A stretch of DNA of 64,000 nt from Casuarius casuarius. Taxonomy: Eukaryota > Chordata > Aves > Casuariiformes > Casuariidae. Positions 38,131 to 50,500 of the stretch are shown one piece after another (the stretch's first letter is position 1; every line of letters begins with the position of its first letter). The notes below the pieces were generated by a model. The model did not search any database. It had not been told where the DNA came from and was given only the letters and a program-made list of their open reading frames with translations. The translations under genes and the position numbers were made by a program. The DNA lies in the NCBI GenBank assembly GCA_003342895.1, contig PTFA01000028.1, forward strand, positions 2,997,830 through 3,061,829. Reading direction: 5' to 3'.

Positions 38131-41100
38131 AGAGCACCTTACACTCTCTGGAATATTGCCACTCCTCAAGCGGGGCAAATTTTCATGTTCATACCCTTAT
38201 TCCTAATTAGCTACTCTGACCTCACAAAAAACACTGTATGGAAAAGGGAGGCAAACTATTAGCTTTTCAGACTACATTCAGATTATAAATCTCAACTCCC
38301 CTTCCTCTTCGTTGGTGCATGCTCTTCTTCTTCTCTTGTTCCTCCTTTCCATCTTTCCTCTCCTTCCACGTCCTTTGCATTGTCTCAGCTTTGACCTAGA
38401 TGCTGTTTTGTGAGTAAAGCAGTTGGGGAGGTTTAAGGCATTGTTCCTCCTCTTTTTGGAAGATGTCAGACAAAAGGCAAAGGTAGGTACTTGTTTCAGC
38501 CACTCCTGGTCAGTCTTGTGCAGAGAATAGTGGCATCACGTGACAGCGCTAATTCCTCCAAAAGATTAGTCACATCAGCAAAGCATCATAATAGCATTAA
38601 ATTTTGGTGAAGGGATCAGCAGGCTTTGGGAGGCTGTAAGGGAGATATCCTCACACCTTGCTGGCAAGGCTCAAGCCTATCCTTGGGAGACTTCAGCCCA
38701 TGTTTGTGGCTGCAGCAGCCAGTAGAGGCACTGAAACCCTCATTCCTCCACATACCCAGCCTTTCTCCTAGGGCTCTCTCCCTTAGCCACTTCTCTCCAG
38801 GAACCCTGAGGCCCTCACAGACCCCAGGGGACCCTCACAGACCTCATTCCACAGAGCTTTCCTGGGGGAAACAGCAACTCTGCTGGACAGGTGATGGATG
38901 TGGAGGAGCTCTGCAGAGAGGAACGGGGGTTTGGGAGAGCAGAGATGGGCCACTCAGAAGAGAGACAAAATTGGCCACGGTGAGGTGCACAGGACTAAGA
39001 CTAGTACCAGAGATACTGTGATACTGCAATAGGATCTATACCCCATAATTTTGAAAAATTTTGAGCACTGCTATGGTAACAGCATTCTGTGCATTGCTGC
39101 TGTGCACCCTACATGGAAACTTCCTTTTGCCAGTGGCTTAACTGGGCTTTGGGGGAAACCGCTGAGGGGTGGGCATGTGCTCTGTTTTGTTGACTCTTCC
39201 ACAGGGGCAACAACACTGAAGTGAACAGCTGGGAACTGTAACTCCTTAAACTGTCAGAGCAAGAGTCACCAGAACTTGTCTCTCAGAAAAAAAACAAAAC
39301 GGACAGGTCAGCATTGGAAAATGCTGGGTGGAAGACTGACTTTTTCTTCATTTGAAACGAAAGGCCTTGCTCCCATTGATGGCCTGCTGGAGATCACTCG
39401 TAAGACAGGGTTATTGCCCTGGCCAAACAATTCTGTGCAGAGGAATTTTAGACTAGTCACTCATCCAATGGGATGGAAATCCTGCACCAGAGAGTTGCAG
39501 ATGGAGCTTTTGAGAGGAAAAGGTATTTCTTATGACAAAAGCTCATAGTCAAGGTAGCTGAAGAACTGTCAATTATATTGTACTTTCTCACTTAGCAGAT
39601 ATTTTCTCCCTCACTTTGTGCCCTTAACCACTCCACCCATCAACTCTGAAGCTACCCAACTAGTTCCTTAGGAAATTGGGTGGTGTGGTCAATTGGCTTG
39701 GCAACCACAGACATCCAGCCGTAACCTAAGCAGCTAGATTTGATTTGACCCCATAAAAAGTAGACAGGGATATGAATGTGCCAGATTATCAGCTGAGGCA
39801 TACTAGCTCTGCATCACTGGATTTTAATCCATAGAAGCATTTGGGCTCAATTTATTCTAGAGAAACAGCCTTTCAGAAAAATAATCAATGCAAAACAATG
39901 TTGTCATTGGAAGCTTGGCATTGTTACAAGTTAGAATTACTCAGGTTCTTCGGTGTGATGTTTAAGCAGCAGTGCTTGAATGCCAAGGAACTAGAGGCCA
40001 AATAAACTATTCCAAGTTGGGTTTGGTAAGCATGGGATTTTACTTGAAAGCACATTAGTCAGACAAGTTCAGTCAAAAGTCATATGTAAGATTATTAGCT
40101 CTTGTAAAGGGTTTTTCTGTTGGCTCTTCAGATGCTGTGGAAACTGTACCGAGCAAAACACTGAACAGTTGACGATGGTTGTGCTGGAGGCATTCCTTTT
40201 CCATTCCTTCCTTCCTTCCTGTGTGTCCCCTTGCTATTGGAATCCCACAAGAAATAAATTCTATTCTTAAAAGCATAGTTTTGGGAACGCAATTCAGAAA
40301 AAGCAAGGGAAAGATTGAAGCGTCCTTCTTCCAGCTTTTTTAATATTAAAGACAATGGACCCTGTAGTGTCATATACAGTAAAGAAGAAAAAGGACCCAG
40401 CAGTAATGAATCATGCTTTTAGTCATGCTAAAAGAATGTTTCTAACCCTAGGCCTCCAAACTGCAAAATGATCACACAACCTTAACTCTGCCCCTTGAAT
40501 GTATTATGAGAAAGCCCCCAACTACTTGATTACATACTAACTCTGTCACTGAAACACATTCATTAAATGATTTAAAACATGAGTGAGGCTGGAAAGAGCA
40601 GTGTGTGAAGCCCAGCAGGTGGCCCTTATAAAATTGGGAGCTCGGGTTCACATAAATGTGGGGCCAGACAGCTCAGAGTCCACGCAGAAGCTCTTGAACA
40701 GCATGGTTGAGGCTCCCAGTGACCAAGGGACCCACAGCAGTGGAGTGGAGAAGGGTCTAGAGCAACTTCAAAACTCAGGACTAATTGGATTGCATGTAAA
40801 GATCATAGAGACAGGCCCCCTTGAACACAGGGTCAGCTGTGATCAGTCAGTCATACCTGAATGTAGTCTGACAGGTGAGCTACTTATTTGAATGCCCCAC
40901 AGATCAGTCTGGCTTGCATTAGGTCTATCTGCAAGTAGACGGTCGTGGGATTTTCCCACGGAGGTATTGTTAGGTGTTGCCTTGTTCTCATATCCTTCCC
41001 TTAGCATCTGTTATAAGAGATGAAACTATATAGACTTTGATCTGACTAGGTAAACCTTATATTTTATATTCTTATCACTCTTTATTCCTAGTCCACCTGA

Positions 41101-44100
41101 CAGATTGGGCCAGGGCTTGACCCACTCCCAAGTGGAGGAGGTATGCTAGGGAAGACAAGCTATTTGTGGATCCCTCCTCCTAGGCAGTGAAAGCAAAGCA
41201 GCCCAATGCATCTGTCCGCCTCTTACACCCTGGCCCTTCTGCTATTTTTGCTTCCCTTTTATATATCATATCCCAAGTAACCTCTGAAATCTAGTTCACA
41301 TTTACCTCTGACTGTTATTTTTTCATTAATTTTTTTCTACATTGACCCAAGCCTGAGCTTGTTGTTTATAAGCAATCCTTTCAGCACTTTTGTAGAAGGA
41401 AAGAAGAAACAAACACCTACCAATTCAGGCAATCTCCCTCTTCTGCAAAGACATTCACAGTTTTCTGGTGCATAGGCCTCCTAGACAGCCTATGGGTGTC
41501 ATTGGGAAAAAAGCCCAAACAACCATTCTGAACATGGCTGAGGCACAGCAGCCTCTCTGATTCTCTTAACGCATCATTTTCCACTTCAGAACTCAGTTAC
41601 ATGCCTCATTTGGAACTTAAGCTAAAGGTTTTGAAAATTATCTCCATTGTATTAATTTTATTTGAAATCATGTGGTTCTAGAACAAGGTTTATGCCTCCT
41701 ACACATTGGTCTCTCTAGGGATATCCAAAGCCCAAGCCACACTTCAAAACCAAATTAAAGGTGCCTGAGAATGTATAAATATACATATTTTTCCTTCTTT
41801 TCCTACACCTCTCTAGTTAATTGTGGTGAGAAGACCAGCATCCCTGTGGCAGGTCCACACGCTGCCATGATCCTCTCGCTGGATGGAGAGCAGGGGCTGC
41901 ACTGGCTGGTTACAGCACCTGCAGCGAATCCTCCTCTTATCGCGAGTGCAGGAACCCAGCTTCCTTCCCTCCTATAAGGCTGAGGCTGTCAATATACTTT
42001 CCTCCAGCTTGGCACGGTTTTTTAACCTACAACTAATGATTGCTATCAGAAAATTCTAAGCAAGATGCCTTACGTCATGTTTTTAGGAACTGCTGGTCAA
42101 TCTAACACGAAGATTGAGACTGAAGGTGAAGCCGTTGGAGCAAGGATAAACAAAAATACAAGGAGGGAGAGAAGGTCCTCTTTCTCCATTTTAGAAAGTT
42201 GTTTTTTTCTTTTTATGAATTAACAAAAGAGAACAACTGAAGAGAGTTGTTAGAAATTAATATTTCATAAATACGAAAAAAATGCCCTTTCTTCTCTGCT
42301 CTCCTTCTCTGTACTCACTAATAACCAGCCCTAGTTACAGACCTGAAATTACTGATTAGCATCTTGGACTTGCATGAACACACAATACACAAACAAGAAT
42401 GTCAGTGTATTCTGAACAGGGAAACGTTAATGATTATCATGTCTACAACCCGAGTTAAAATGAGAAAGCCATAAACATGAATCTCTGATAAGGCAATGCC
42501 AACATCCCAGTGAACTGGAAGATTTCTACTGGGCACCAAGGTCTCCAGTCTAGTTACTGAATCACAGGGACAAGCTGTTTACAGGAGTGGATATATGACA
42601 AGACAGTTAAAATTAGCAGGACTAAATTGGATTGGTAGCTGTAGGAGCACTAGCGTTCTAGTGGTAACTGCTTATTTTGGACAGTTTGGTGATGAATCCA
42701 ACCTCTTTCTTTACTAGGTGTAATTTTAAGGGAGTTTTATTCTTCCCTTTTGTTTACTTTGAAAGAGCCAAGGCAGACTGCCTAATAAAAAGGGCACATC
42801 TCTAAATTACGATATGCAGCTTTTATGTCCACTGTCGCAAAACCTGACTTTGCTTCAGCTACTTTATGTTGTAATAGATGGGCCTTTCAGCAACACCATG
42901 AGAAATGGAAGAACCTGGCAAAATCAGAAAGGGACCTTTGTGTTTGGATTCCAGACCTTTAGCAGTAACATGTGCCATTGCCTCTAATACTGCAACTGGG
43001 GTACCCATCTGCTCTGTAGCATGTTGCCACAGGTGTAGTTTGTTGTTGTTTCTAATGTTTTACATATGCTCCTCTAAACAACCAGACAAATGTCTTTTTG
43101 TTTCCTTAATGTGAAGTTTATTATTTTCCCTGCAGCTAATGCTTTATATAGCAAGAGCCTCATGCAAAGCATTACTGAAAACCAAACAAAGATCCTCAAA
43201 ACTTAGCTTGATCACTCTTGCAATCACTCAGGATTGTCTTGAAACACAGATGAGGTTGGAAAGCATGCGATCCATTTTGCCTGCTAGAAGAGAAAGCAGC
43301 AGCCAGTTGGATGGTATCACCACTCTTGCCTTAAAAATTAAAGCTAACTGGTTAGGATGATGGCTACAGACAGTGAGAGAGAAGAGGGAGGGATAACTAC
43401 AGGTTGCAGATAAAAGATGTAAGACCCCACAGACTTTGGGTAAAAATTAGTCCCTGTAGTATTTTTGCAAACGCCAGCCTAAATCCAGCAGAAGGATGAA
43501 AGCTCTAAACCCCAATGGAAGATGAGGGTTCTCAGGGCACTGCAGAAAGCCAGCAGCTGCTGCTAGAATATTCAATGGTTTTATGTGTGTCAAATCTAAA
43601 AAGGAATAAAAATATGAATGACTTGGATGAAAAATGGAAGAAAGTAAGCATAACTTTTCTTTCAGTAATGACCTGGAAAATATAAAGGCTGTCTTGCAAA
43701 GGCGTGGATAGGGAGATAGATGGATAGATCATGTTTTACAAGATGAAAAAACAATTTTAGAAAACTTTTTCTACTGCTGCATAACCATGATAAGTCTGAG
43801 CAACAATAATGGATTGACTGCACGGGAGCTATACTATGTATCATGTTTGTGCCTTTCTAATCAACACATTGCTGACAATAGTTGTTTCTGATTTTGTAAT
43901 TTACTGATGTATTTGTGCTATTGATTTCCATCACAATTAAAAGCAAGAAATATGTTTTAAAATCACTGATATCTCTTAAAGCTAGCAAATGTGTGCCACA
44001 TGAAAACTGAGAAGAAATGTATCTTGTAATTCAAGGATTCTTACAGGCTTTGTATTATTTTGCTTTTGGCACAACAAGAAGCAAAAGGGTTTTATTACCA

Positions 44101-44750
44101 ACTAGTATTTTTCATTTTCTAATTAATGAATCTCCAAAATAATCACAGGGAGCTAGATTAATGCTATCCCCATATTACAAAAGCAGCAGAGGTAGAAGAA
44201 CAAGGATTATACTTGACATTCCTGTTCTTTATTCCTGTGGACCAATTACTAGACTATGACACCATGCAATAACCCACCAATTTCCAAATGTAAGATTCCT
44301 CACCACTTGCTGGGAGCTGATGTGGAGTTAGTGGAAAATGCAGTTCTTGCTCTCTTTTGTGTTTTAATCTGTCACCATTGCAGAGATAAATTTGGAGGCC
44401 TACAGAATCCGGCTTAGCAGCCTCTTGGGGATTGTTACTAAACAGGAGTAGAGCCAACTTTTCAGAGTGGAGCCACCAATGAATGCAGGATGGCTAAATA
44501 CTAGGAAGTAAGGCCTGGCATAAGAAGAATGGGAAATTCAACAAGGCAGGCATGCAAGATATGCAGAGGAATCAGATTAGTCAATACCAAGACAGCAAAT
44601 TAAGAAACAAAGACAAATAAACTGCAAGAAAACATACAAAGAAGTATTAAACACATTCTGCATCAGAAACAGCTACAAATACATACTCTGCTAAACCAAC
44701 TCATCTTTGCAAATTATTGCTCTAGTTACCACAGAAATGTTACACAGCTA
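38131..44750. other. Non-coding DNA, no gene seen
   Basis: No supported gene over 6.6 kb. A GC-richer patch at 38.6-39.0 kb and a 102-codon frame at 40,583-40,891 were examined; the latter ends near a good donor word (CAG|GTGAGC at 40,872) but has no convincing acceptor or family match. No repeat family was recognised. Confidence 0.45.
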
Positions 44751-44759
44751 TGAATAGGA

Positions 44760-45010
44760 GGGAAAATGTCCAGAGCATTTTTGTTTAGATACATGAATAT
44801 GAGAACCGCAATACCTCATGAGACCACAGGTCCGTATGGCTGAGGAGCCTGTCTCTTCCGGTGGCTGGAAGCCAATACTGAGGGAATGAGTTTGAAAAGC
44901 GGGACAAGGATAAAGTGATCCTCCTCTGACATCCTTTACCTTGTAGTAACCAGCATTTTGGGGACCTTCTGAGCCAGAACTTGGATCTGAGTTATCGTGA
45001 ATAATCTTCA
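44760..45010 (-). mobile_element. Probable CR1 3' fragment, antisense
   Basis: 'tgagaccacaggtccgta' (about 44,819-44,836), 'agcctgtctcttccggtgg' (about 44,846-44,864) and 'ctgagggaatga' appear in the order found in the common sauropsid CR1 phrase. That phrase runs through 'accacaggtccatctagccc', 'tcctgtcttccgacagtgg' and 'cagagggaatga'. The copy is strongly diverged. A 91-codon minus-strand frame over it is a by-product. Confidence 0.5.
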
Positions 45011-46950
45011 CATCTCCCACCAACTTGCCTGTTCTTTTGGAGACACTTCATGCTTTGTTCCTCAGAGCCTGCCCTGCCATGGATTTGTCACTGAATTATA
45101 GGGTCTGTGAAGCAGGCCTTTGTTCAGCTGGTTTTCAACATGTTACCTGAATGTCATTATACTCAGCTGTGGAAATTTTAAAACCCTGTGGTCAGATGAT
45201 CAATGCAGAAGTTGGGAAAAAGCCCAGCTTCTCTATTTAAGGAACGATTCAACTAACCAAGCTCTGATGGAAGTTTTTAACTTTCTCTGAAACATCAGAT
45301 TCTCAGTTCTCCAGAGAGCAAAATATGATTATGATACCCTTTAGCAGATCCTATGTTTATGAGTGTAAGTGCAGATTTCTGAAGATGGGTTGAAGTATTT
45401 CAGGAGATTTTAAGCCAATAACAATTATATTTCTTCCAGTTACAAGAGACTTTAAAAAATCATATTTTTTGCTAGCTTCCTTTTAATGCCTGTGTAAAAT
45501 GTCTGGACTGGAGTTTTCTTTCATTACAGCCTCTTAGAGAATGATTATTTCATGTTGTAGATTAGTTTATAAAGTACTTACAGAGATATTAGCCATTTCA
45601 ACATGAATTATTGTTCATGCATTAGGAGAGCTAAAGACATTTTAGTAAACGGACTTACTGAGAGCTGGATGTGGTTTAATGTGCAATGGACATGATTTAT
45701 AGAGTTTGGATGAGGAAACCATATAAATCATGTTCTGTGTGCAGGTAAAGCAAGTTCTATATGCGGTGAGTTCACACAGTAAAACATTTTAATGTTTCTG
45801 TCAGTAAACTTAACTCTAGACTTGAGCTGCAGAAATTATATGGAATTATCAAGGAGGAAAGGAAAAGAAACACGAGGAAATTAATGTAACATAAAGCATG
45901 CTTAAGGAAAATTAACGATCTAGTGTAAAGTTTAGAAAGGAAAAGAAATATACAGTTCAAGACAAAACCTCTACCGATTTGTATTATGGACAAGATTCAT
46001 AACTTCTCTACTTCTTCCCTCTTGCACCTAGAATATCTGAATATTTCTGAAGCCATTTTATTCACTTAATGCATAGGAATTGTATTTTTTTTACTAGTGA
46101 TGCCACATGAAAAGATGAAAGGAATTTCAATACAAACAATCCCTTCTCCTCTTCTTTTTCTGTTTGCTCAGAATGCCAAGAAAATACTTTCTTCAGCCTG
46201 TGGCTACATACATCTGGCTAAATTCCAAATGATTTGTGTGCATGCGTGTGTACATATGTGTGCATAAAAGTGCCCATGTGCACAAAACCTGGTAGGAAGT
46301 ATGTGTCTGTAAAAACTAAGCAATATAAAACCATCAGGTAAAGTTAATATTCTCTTCTACATACAAATAACTAAAAAAGAATCCTTTGTTACAAAAGCTG
46401 AAAGGTGCTTGATGTTTAGTATAGCCCTAACAAAATGTGTATTAGAAACTAAATATGAAATAATTTTTTGTAGGTGTCTAAATCTGGCTTTCGGTGCCCG
46501 TTGTGAGCCTAATGAATTGAAAATGCTGCTATTAGCAACCTGTTCTGAAACCCAATATATCTTGTCTTCGTTGGAGCTCCACCTTTGCAAAGCCTCTGCA
46601 TACAAAATGGGTAGGGATGCTTAATGACGCTGAGTAGATTCTTCTATAGGGCTAAGAGCAATCTATACATAATCCTCCATTAAGTCCTCACAATGAGTCC
46701 AGGTTCTTTTCACAAACAAGGGATACTATGTTGTGAAAACTATTGACATACCAGTTTCAAAGTTAATGCAAGAAAATACAAAGTGTGTGCTTAAATTGTA
46801 ATGCATATTGTCAGTTGCTGTTTAATGCTAGCATGGCTGAATAGTGGGAAAATCATAACCAAGTAATCAGAGTCCCTCACTGAGATCTATGTGGCTATTG
46901 TTATTTGCCCTGTGGGGAAGGAGAAAGGATGAGATTTCAAAACTGAGTCA
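45011..46950. other. AT-rich non-coding DNA, no gene seen
   Basis: No supported gene. A short alternating purine-pyrimidine run (TGTGCATGCGTGTGTACATA) occurs near 46,236-46,258 and is potentially Z-forming. Confidence 0.5.
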
Positions 46951-46956
46951 GTAACA

Positions 46957-46982
46957 AAAAATAAATAAATAAATAAATAAAG
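46957..46982. repeat. (AAAT)n microsatellite
   Basis: A leading A run is followed by about five AAAT/TAAA units. It is a simple tetranucleotide repeat. Confidence 0.9.
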
Positions 46983-47500
46983 AGAAGCTTCTTAAAGGCT
47001 CCATCTTATGACCAGCTAAATCAAGAGAAGCCTGAAACAAAGATGTCCCCCCCAGCTAGGAAGGACATTCAGGCACGTAGAACACCTAGGAGTGACATTC
47101 AGAAAAACAGGAACATGGATAAAAGGATTTCTAAACATCAGCTGTAAGAATAGTAGCAGAAAGAGCACCCAGGGAAAGGCTGGGATGTCACCCCAAGAAA
47201 GGCATGTTTTGGGGACTCTAGACCCTGATAAGCGCCTTCAGTAATGCAGTTTCCATCATCTCCAATCTCCAGATATTTTCCAAATTGTGACATATTTCTG
47301 TTGCTCTATAGCTCACAGTGAAAAATTGCTAATTCACAGACAGTGACTCCAGAGATGATAAGTTCCAGCACTATAGTAATAATACTGTTTGGGCTTTTGA
47401 ACTTGATAAATTAATAGCTGGGCTCCATTGAATATCTCGTGTTACCTGTAAGACAACTCAATGCAATTCTAACTTTAGAAATTTTGTTACCAAGAGATGC
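46983..47500. other. Non-coding DNA, no gene seen
   Basis: AT-rich sequence between two simple repeats. No exon, RNA gene or repeat family was recognised. Confidence 0.5.
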
Positions 47501-47554
47501 TAGTACTCATATACTATATATGAGTACTATGTATGAGTACTCATATACTATATA
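47501..47554. repeat. AT-rich tandem plus inverted repeat, cruciform-type
   Basis: GTACTCATATA (47,503-47,513) and its exact reverse complement TATATGAGTAC (47,517-47,527) form 11-bp arms around a 3-base loop. A second perfect palindrome, TATGAGTACTCATA, lies at 47,532-47,545. The word AGTACTCATATACTATATA appears twice with a 34-base period (47,502-47,520 and 47,536-47,554). Confidence 0.9.
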
Positions 47555-47559
47555 CGAGC

Positions 47560-50500
47560 AACATATATTATGCTTAAAAAATACCTAAAGATGACATAAA
47601 CATAACTAAAATATACCCAAACACAATATACTCAGCAACAATCAGTCATAGGTGTTTATAGAAAACAGGGCTGTCTGAACTAGTTTCACTGTCTGTATTG
47701 ATCTGTTGCTTTGTCTGTGGAGCTAGAACATATCTGAAGGAATTACGTAAGACCCCCTGCAAGACAAATAATTATCAAAGCAATCTTACTGGGCAAAACT
47801 GTTTAACTGATGGCAAGCTGCTTCACACTGTGCTACATTATGTTTTACCAACCAAATGCCTCAGTGGTTAAAGTGAATTCATTGAGCTCCACATGGATTA
47901 AACAAGCTAGAGTGCACTCATCCTCTCCTTAGGCAAATGGAGAAGATTTGGTTCAAATGTTCATTTGCAACATGTCAGGAAATGTTTTCTTCAATTAAGT
48001 AATCTTATTTTAAAGTTAGCCTTGTGCCAGAAAAACAAACAGTACAACTTTCATACATACACATAGTAGTTACATGCAGGATAAAATCTTATGGTTTCTG
48101 GGACGCTGCTCCTGGGATGCAAGGAATTTGTATTTATAATGAGATCCAAGCTACAGAAATATTAGGCAAATGCTACACTCCATTACAATCATATACGTCT
48201 ATGTTAGCCTGTGCATTTCCAGTGGTTGTACCCAGGTTTGGTAATCGTAATAGAAAGACTCCAATGCAAAACCATGTATTTCCTGTCAGAGCCCTTCAGT
48301 GAAGATGAATCAGTCCACAGAACTTTCTTTGTCCGTCCTTCACTATTTATATATTGAGCTTAATGCCTCACTGAAGTTTTTTTCCTTAATTCAGAAATTA
48401 GTTGTTTGAAATAAAGATAATCAGATAATTATCGCTAAAGATAACAAACATATCTTTCCTGGCCTTTACTAAGGAAATCAGGGATACAAGATATTCATGC
48501 TCCCTAAAATGGATCAAAACAAAACAAGAACACATCCACTATAAGACAAAGGAAGGCTACAGAAAATTAAGTGTGCTGTCTGGTTTTATCTCAGCTTCAG
48601 ACCCAATGACTAAGGATGATCACATTCATCCCAAAATTAATGGAGTTATATCAAAGATGACTTTTGGCCTGATTGCACGGAGTTTGGCAAAGCTAAACTA
48701 GACCTAATGAAGACATTTCCACAGGTCTTCATGATGGCATGGCTGACCAGGAACTGTGTGGTGAATTATTGCTGCTGTTACTCCATCTGAGAGCTTGTGA
48801 TGAATGTGACCCCTGAGCCATCTGCGTCCCGAGCACCGAGCAGCCTGTGCTGCCTGTAGGGTCGCCTAGGATCCTGGGGAAGGGCAGTTTTCCTTTCCTC
48901 CCAGTGCTAGCCCAGCTATGGTACCTGGCATGCGGGGGAGAAGCAGGCTGGGCTCACTGCACTCCGCCATGCCATACACAGCAGTGGAAACAGAACTCCT
49001 GTAACATGACCCGGAATATGGGGGGATCCAGGGAGGTGGGGGAGCCTCCATGGACATATGCCCCAGCTCACCACTTGGGCCCTTGATTAAATTTTAGAGA
49101 GCAGAAGCTAGTCTTTTTTTCTTCTTTTTTACACATACACAGTAGTGGGTGAGTCAGCAGTTTGTCTCATATTTTCTCCAAATACAGAAATCTGCCATTT
49201 TCAGTTGTTTATAATGAAAAAACAAAGTAAGCAATACAAAAAAATGCAGAGACCTAAAATGTCTGCTATATCTATTTATTTGCCTTTGCTGTCACTCAGA
49301 GGGAAAAAAATCTCAGAGAAACTGATAGTCTACCAGATGCCAGATACCCCACCAACCACATCTAATAAGCTCTGTTGGAAGCTTTAGAAGCTGGTGGTGT
49401 GATCCATCCCCTACTGCTCTGAGTATGAACTAAACCATGCTGTGATGCCTTTTGCAAAGCTAATGTTGAGGAAGGCTTATCATATACCGCACACAGCTGG
49501 TCTTACGCCACTCTGTCCTTGGTGTGATCTCACTGAGGCCAAATATATGGGGAGAATCCTCTGCATCTGCTGATGGCCAGGTTCAAACGCTTCATCCTAC
49601 CAACTCTGCAAACACCGGTTCAAGTAGAGCATGGTGCCCCAACCACACTCTGTCAACCCAACAGTGTGATGTGGCACACAGTCAATGTCCAGTGCCTCTA
49701 GGAAAAAGCTTGATAGTGTTGCCCACATGGAGGGAGATGTATATTGTGGACAATGGTAAAGGGCTGTTGAAGTTCAGGGTTTCCTCCTCACTCTCCCAGT
49801 CCCAGAGTTTGCATAAATGCCTAAGCCTGGACAGATGTTCAAATAGTTTGGACATGAGGCAAATTTGAATTCAAGTGCAGGAGGAGGCTTGCATTCATAA
49901 GGCAAGCTAAACATAGTAAAGTAGCCAAGCGATCCTCCAAGAATGGACATGAGTATTAGTGACAGTATCTAGTCAATCTAGTTATGGCAACTACTTAATC
50001 ACAAAATTAATAGAATTTTTAACAAAGGTTTAAAAAAGTTTTTAAAAAGTTTTCTATTCTCCAGACACTTAACAGCTTCTTCCTAGAAAAGAGAACTAGT
50101 CCCTGTTGGTTACTACAGTAGGAACTAGATTCGAGTCGCTACTGCTGCCCTGCACAGGTCGTTTGGCTGAAGTCATAACTTTTCTTGATTCTACTTTGCT
50201 TCCTACCAGTGGTGCCCTGCCCTGTGAGGCTGAGCAAATTCAGTAGATTGTCTTCCTGTGTGTGTCTGGCTGTTTGACTGGGGGTAAAGCCTCATTTTCC
50301 CCTTTTGTGAATAGGGCTTAATTTCCTCTTAACTTTGCCACAGGGGTGCTGCAACAGTTAAGTCCTATTTTGTGCAGCTTCATGCAAGATCTAACTAGGA
50401 TCCTGCTGAGCAGCTGGCAGTGAACAGCACAGGTAGTGGTGCAAGTAAGGCGAGGCTGGCTACCCTTTAGCAACTTCTGTCCCTGTCGAATTCCTATGTC

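Noticed and set aside
40583..40891. 102-codon frame ending near a strong splice donor word (CAG|GTGAGC)
   Set aside because: The protein looks fairly ordinary, but there is no pyrimidine tract or good acceptor at its left side and no recognisable family. A single donor word is expected by chance.
44748..45023. 91-codon minus-strand frame with protein-like composition
   Set aside because: It coincides with a diverged CR1-like repeat, which explains it better.
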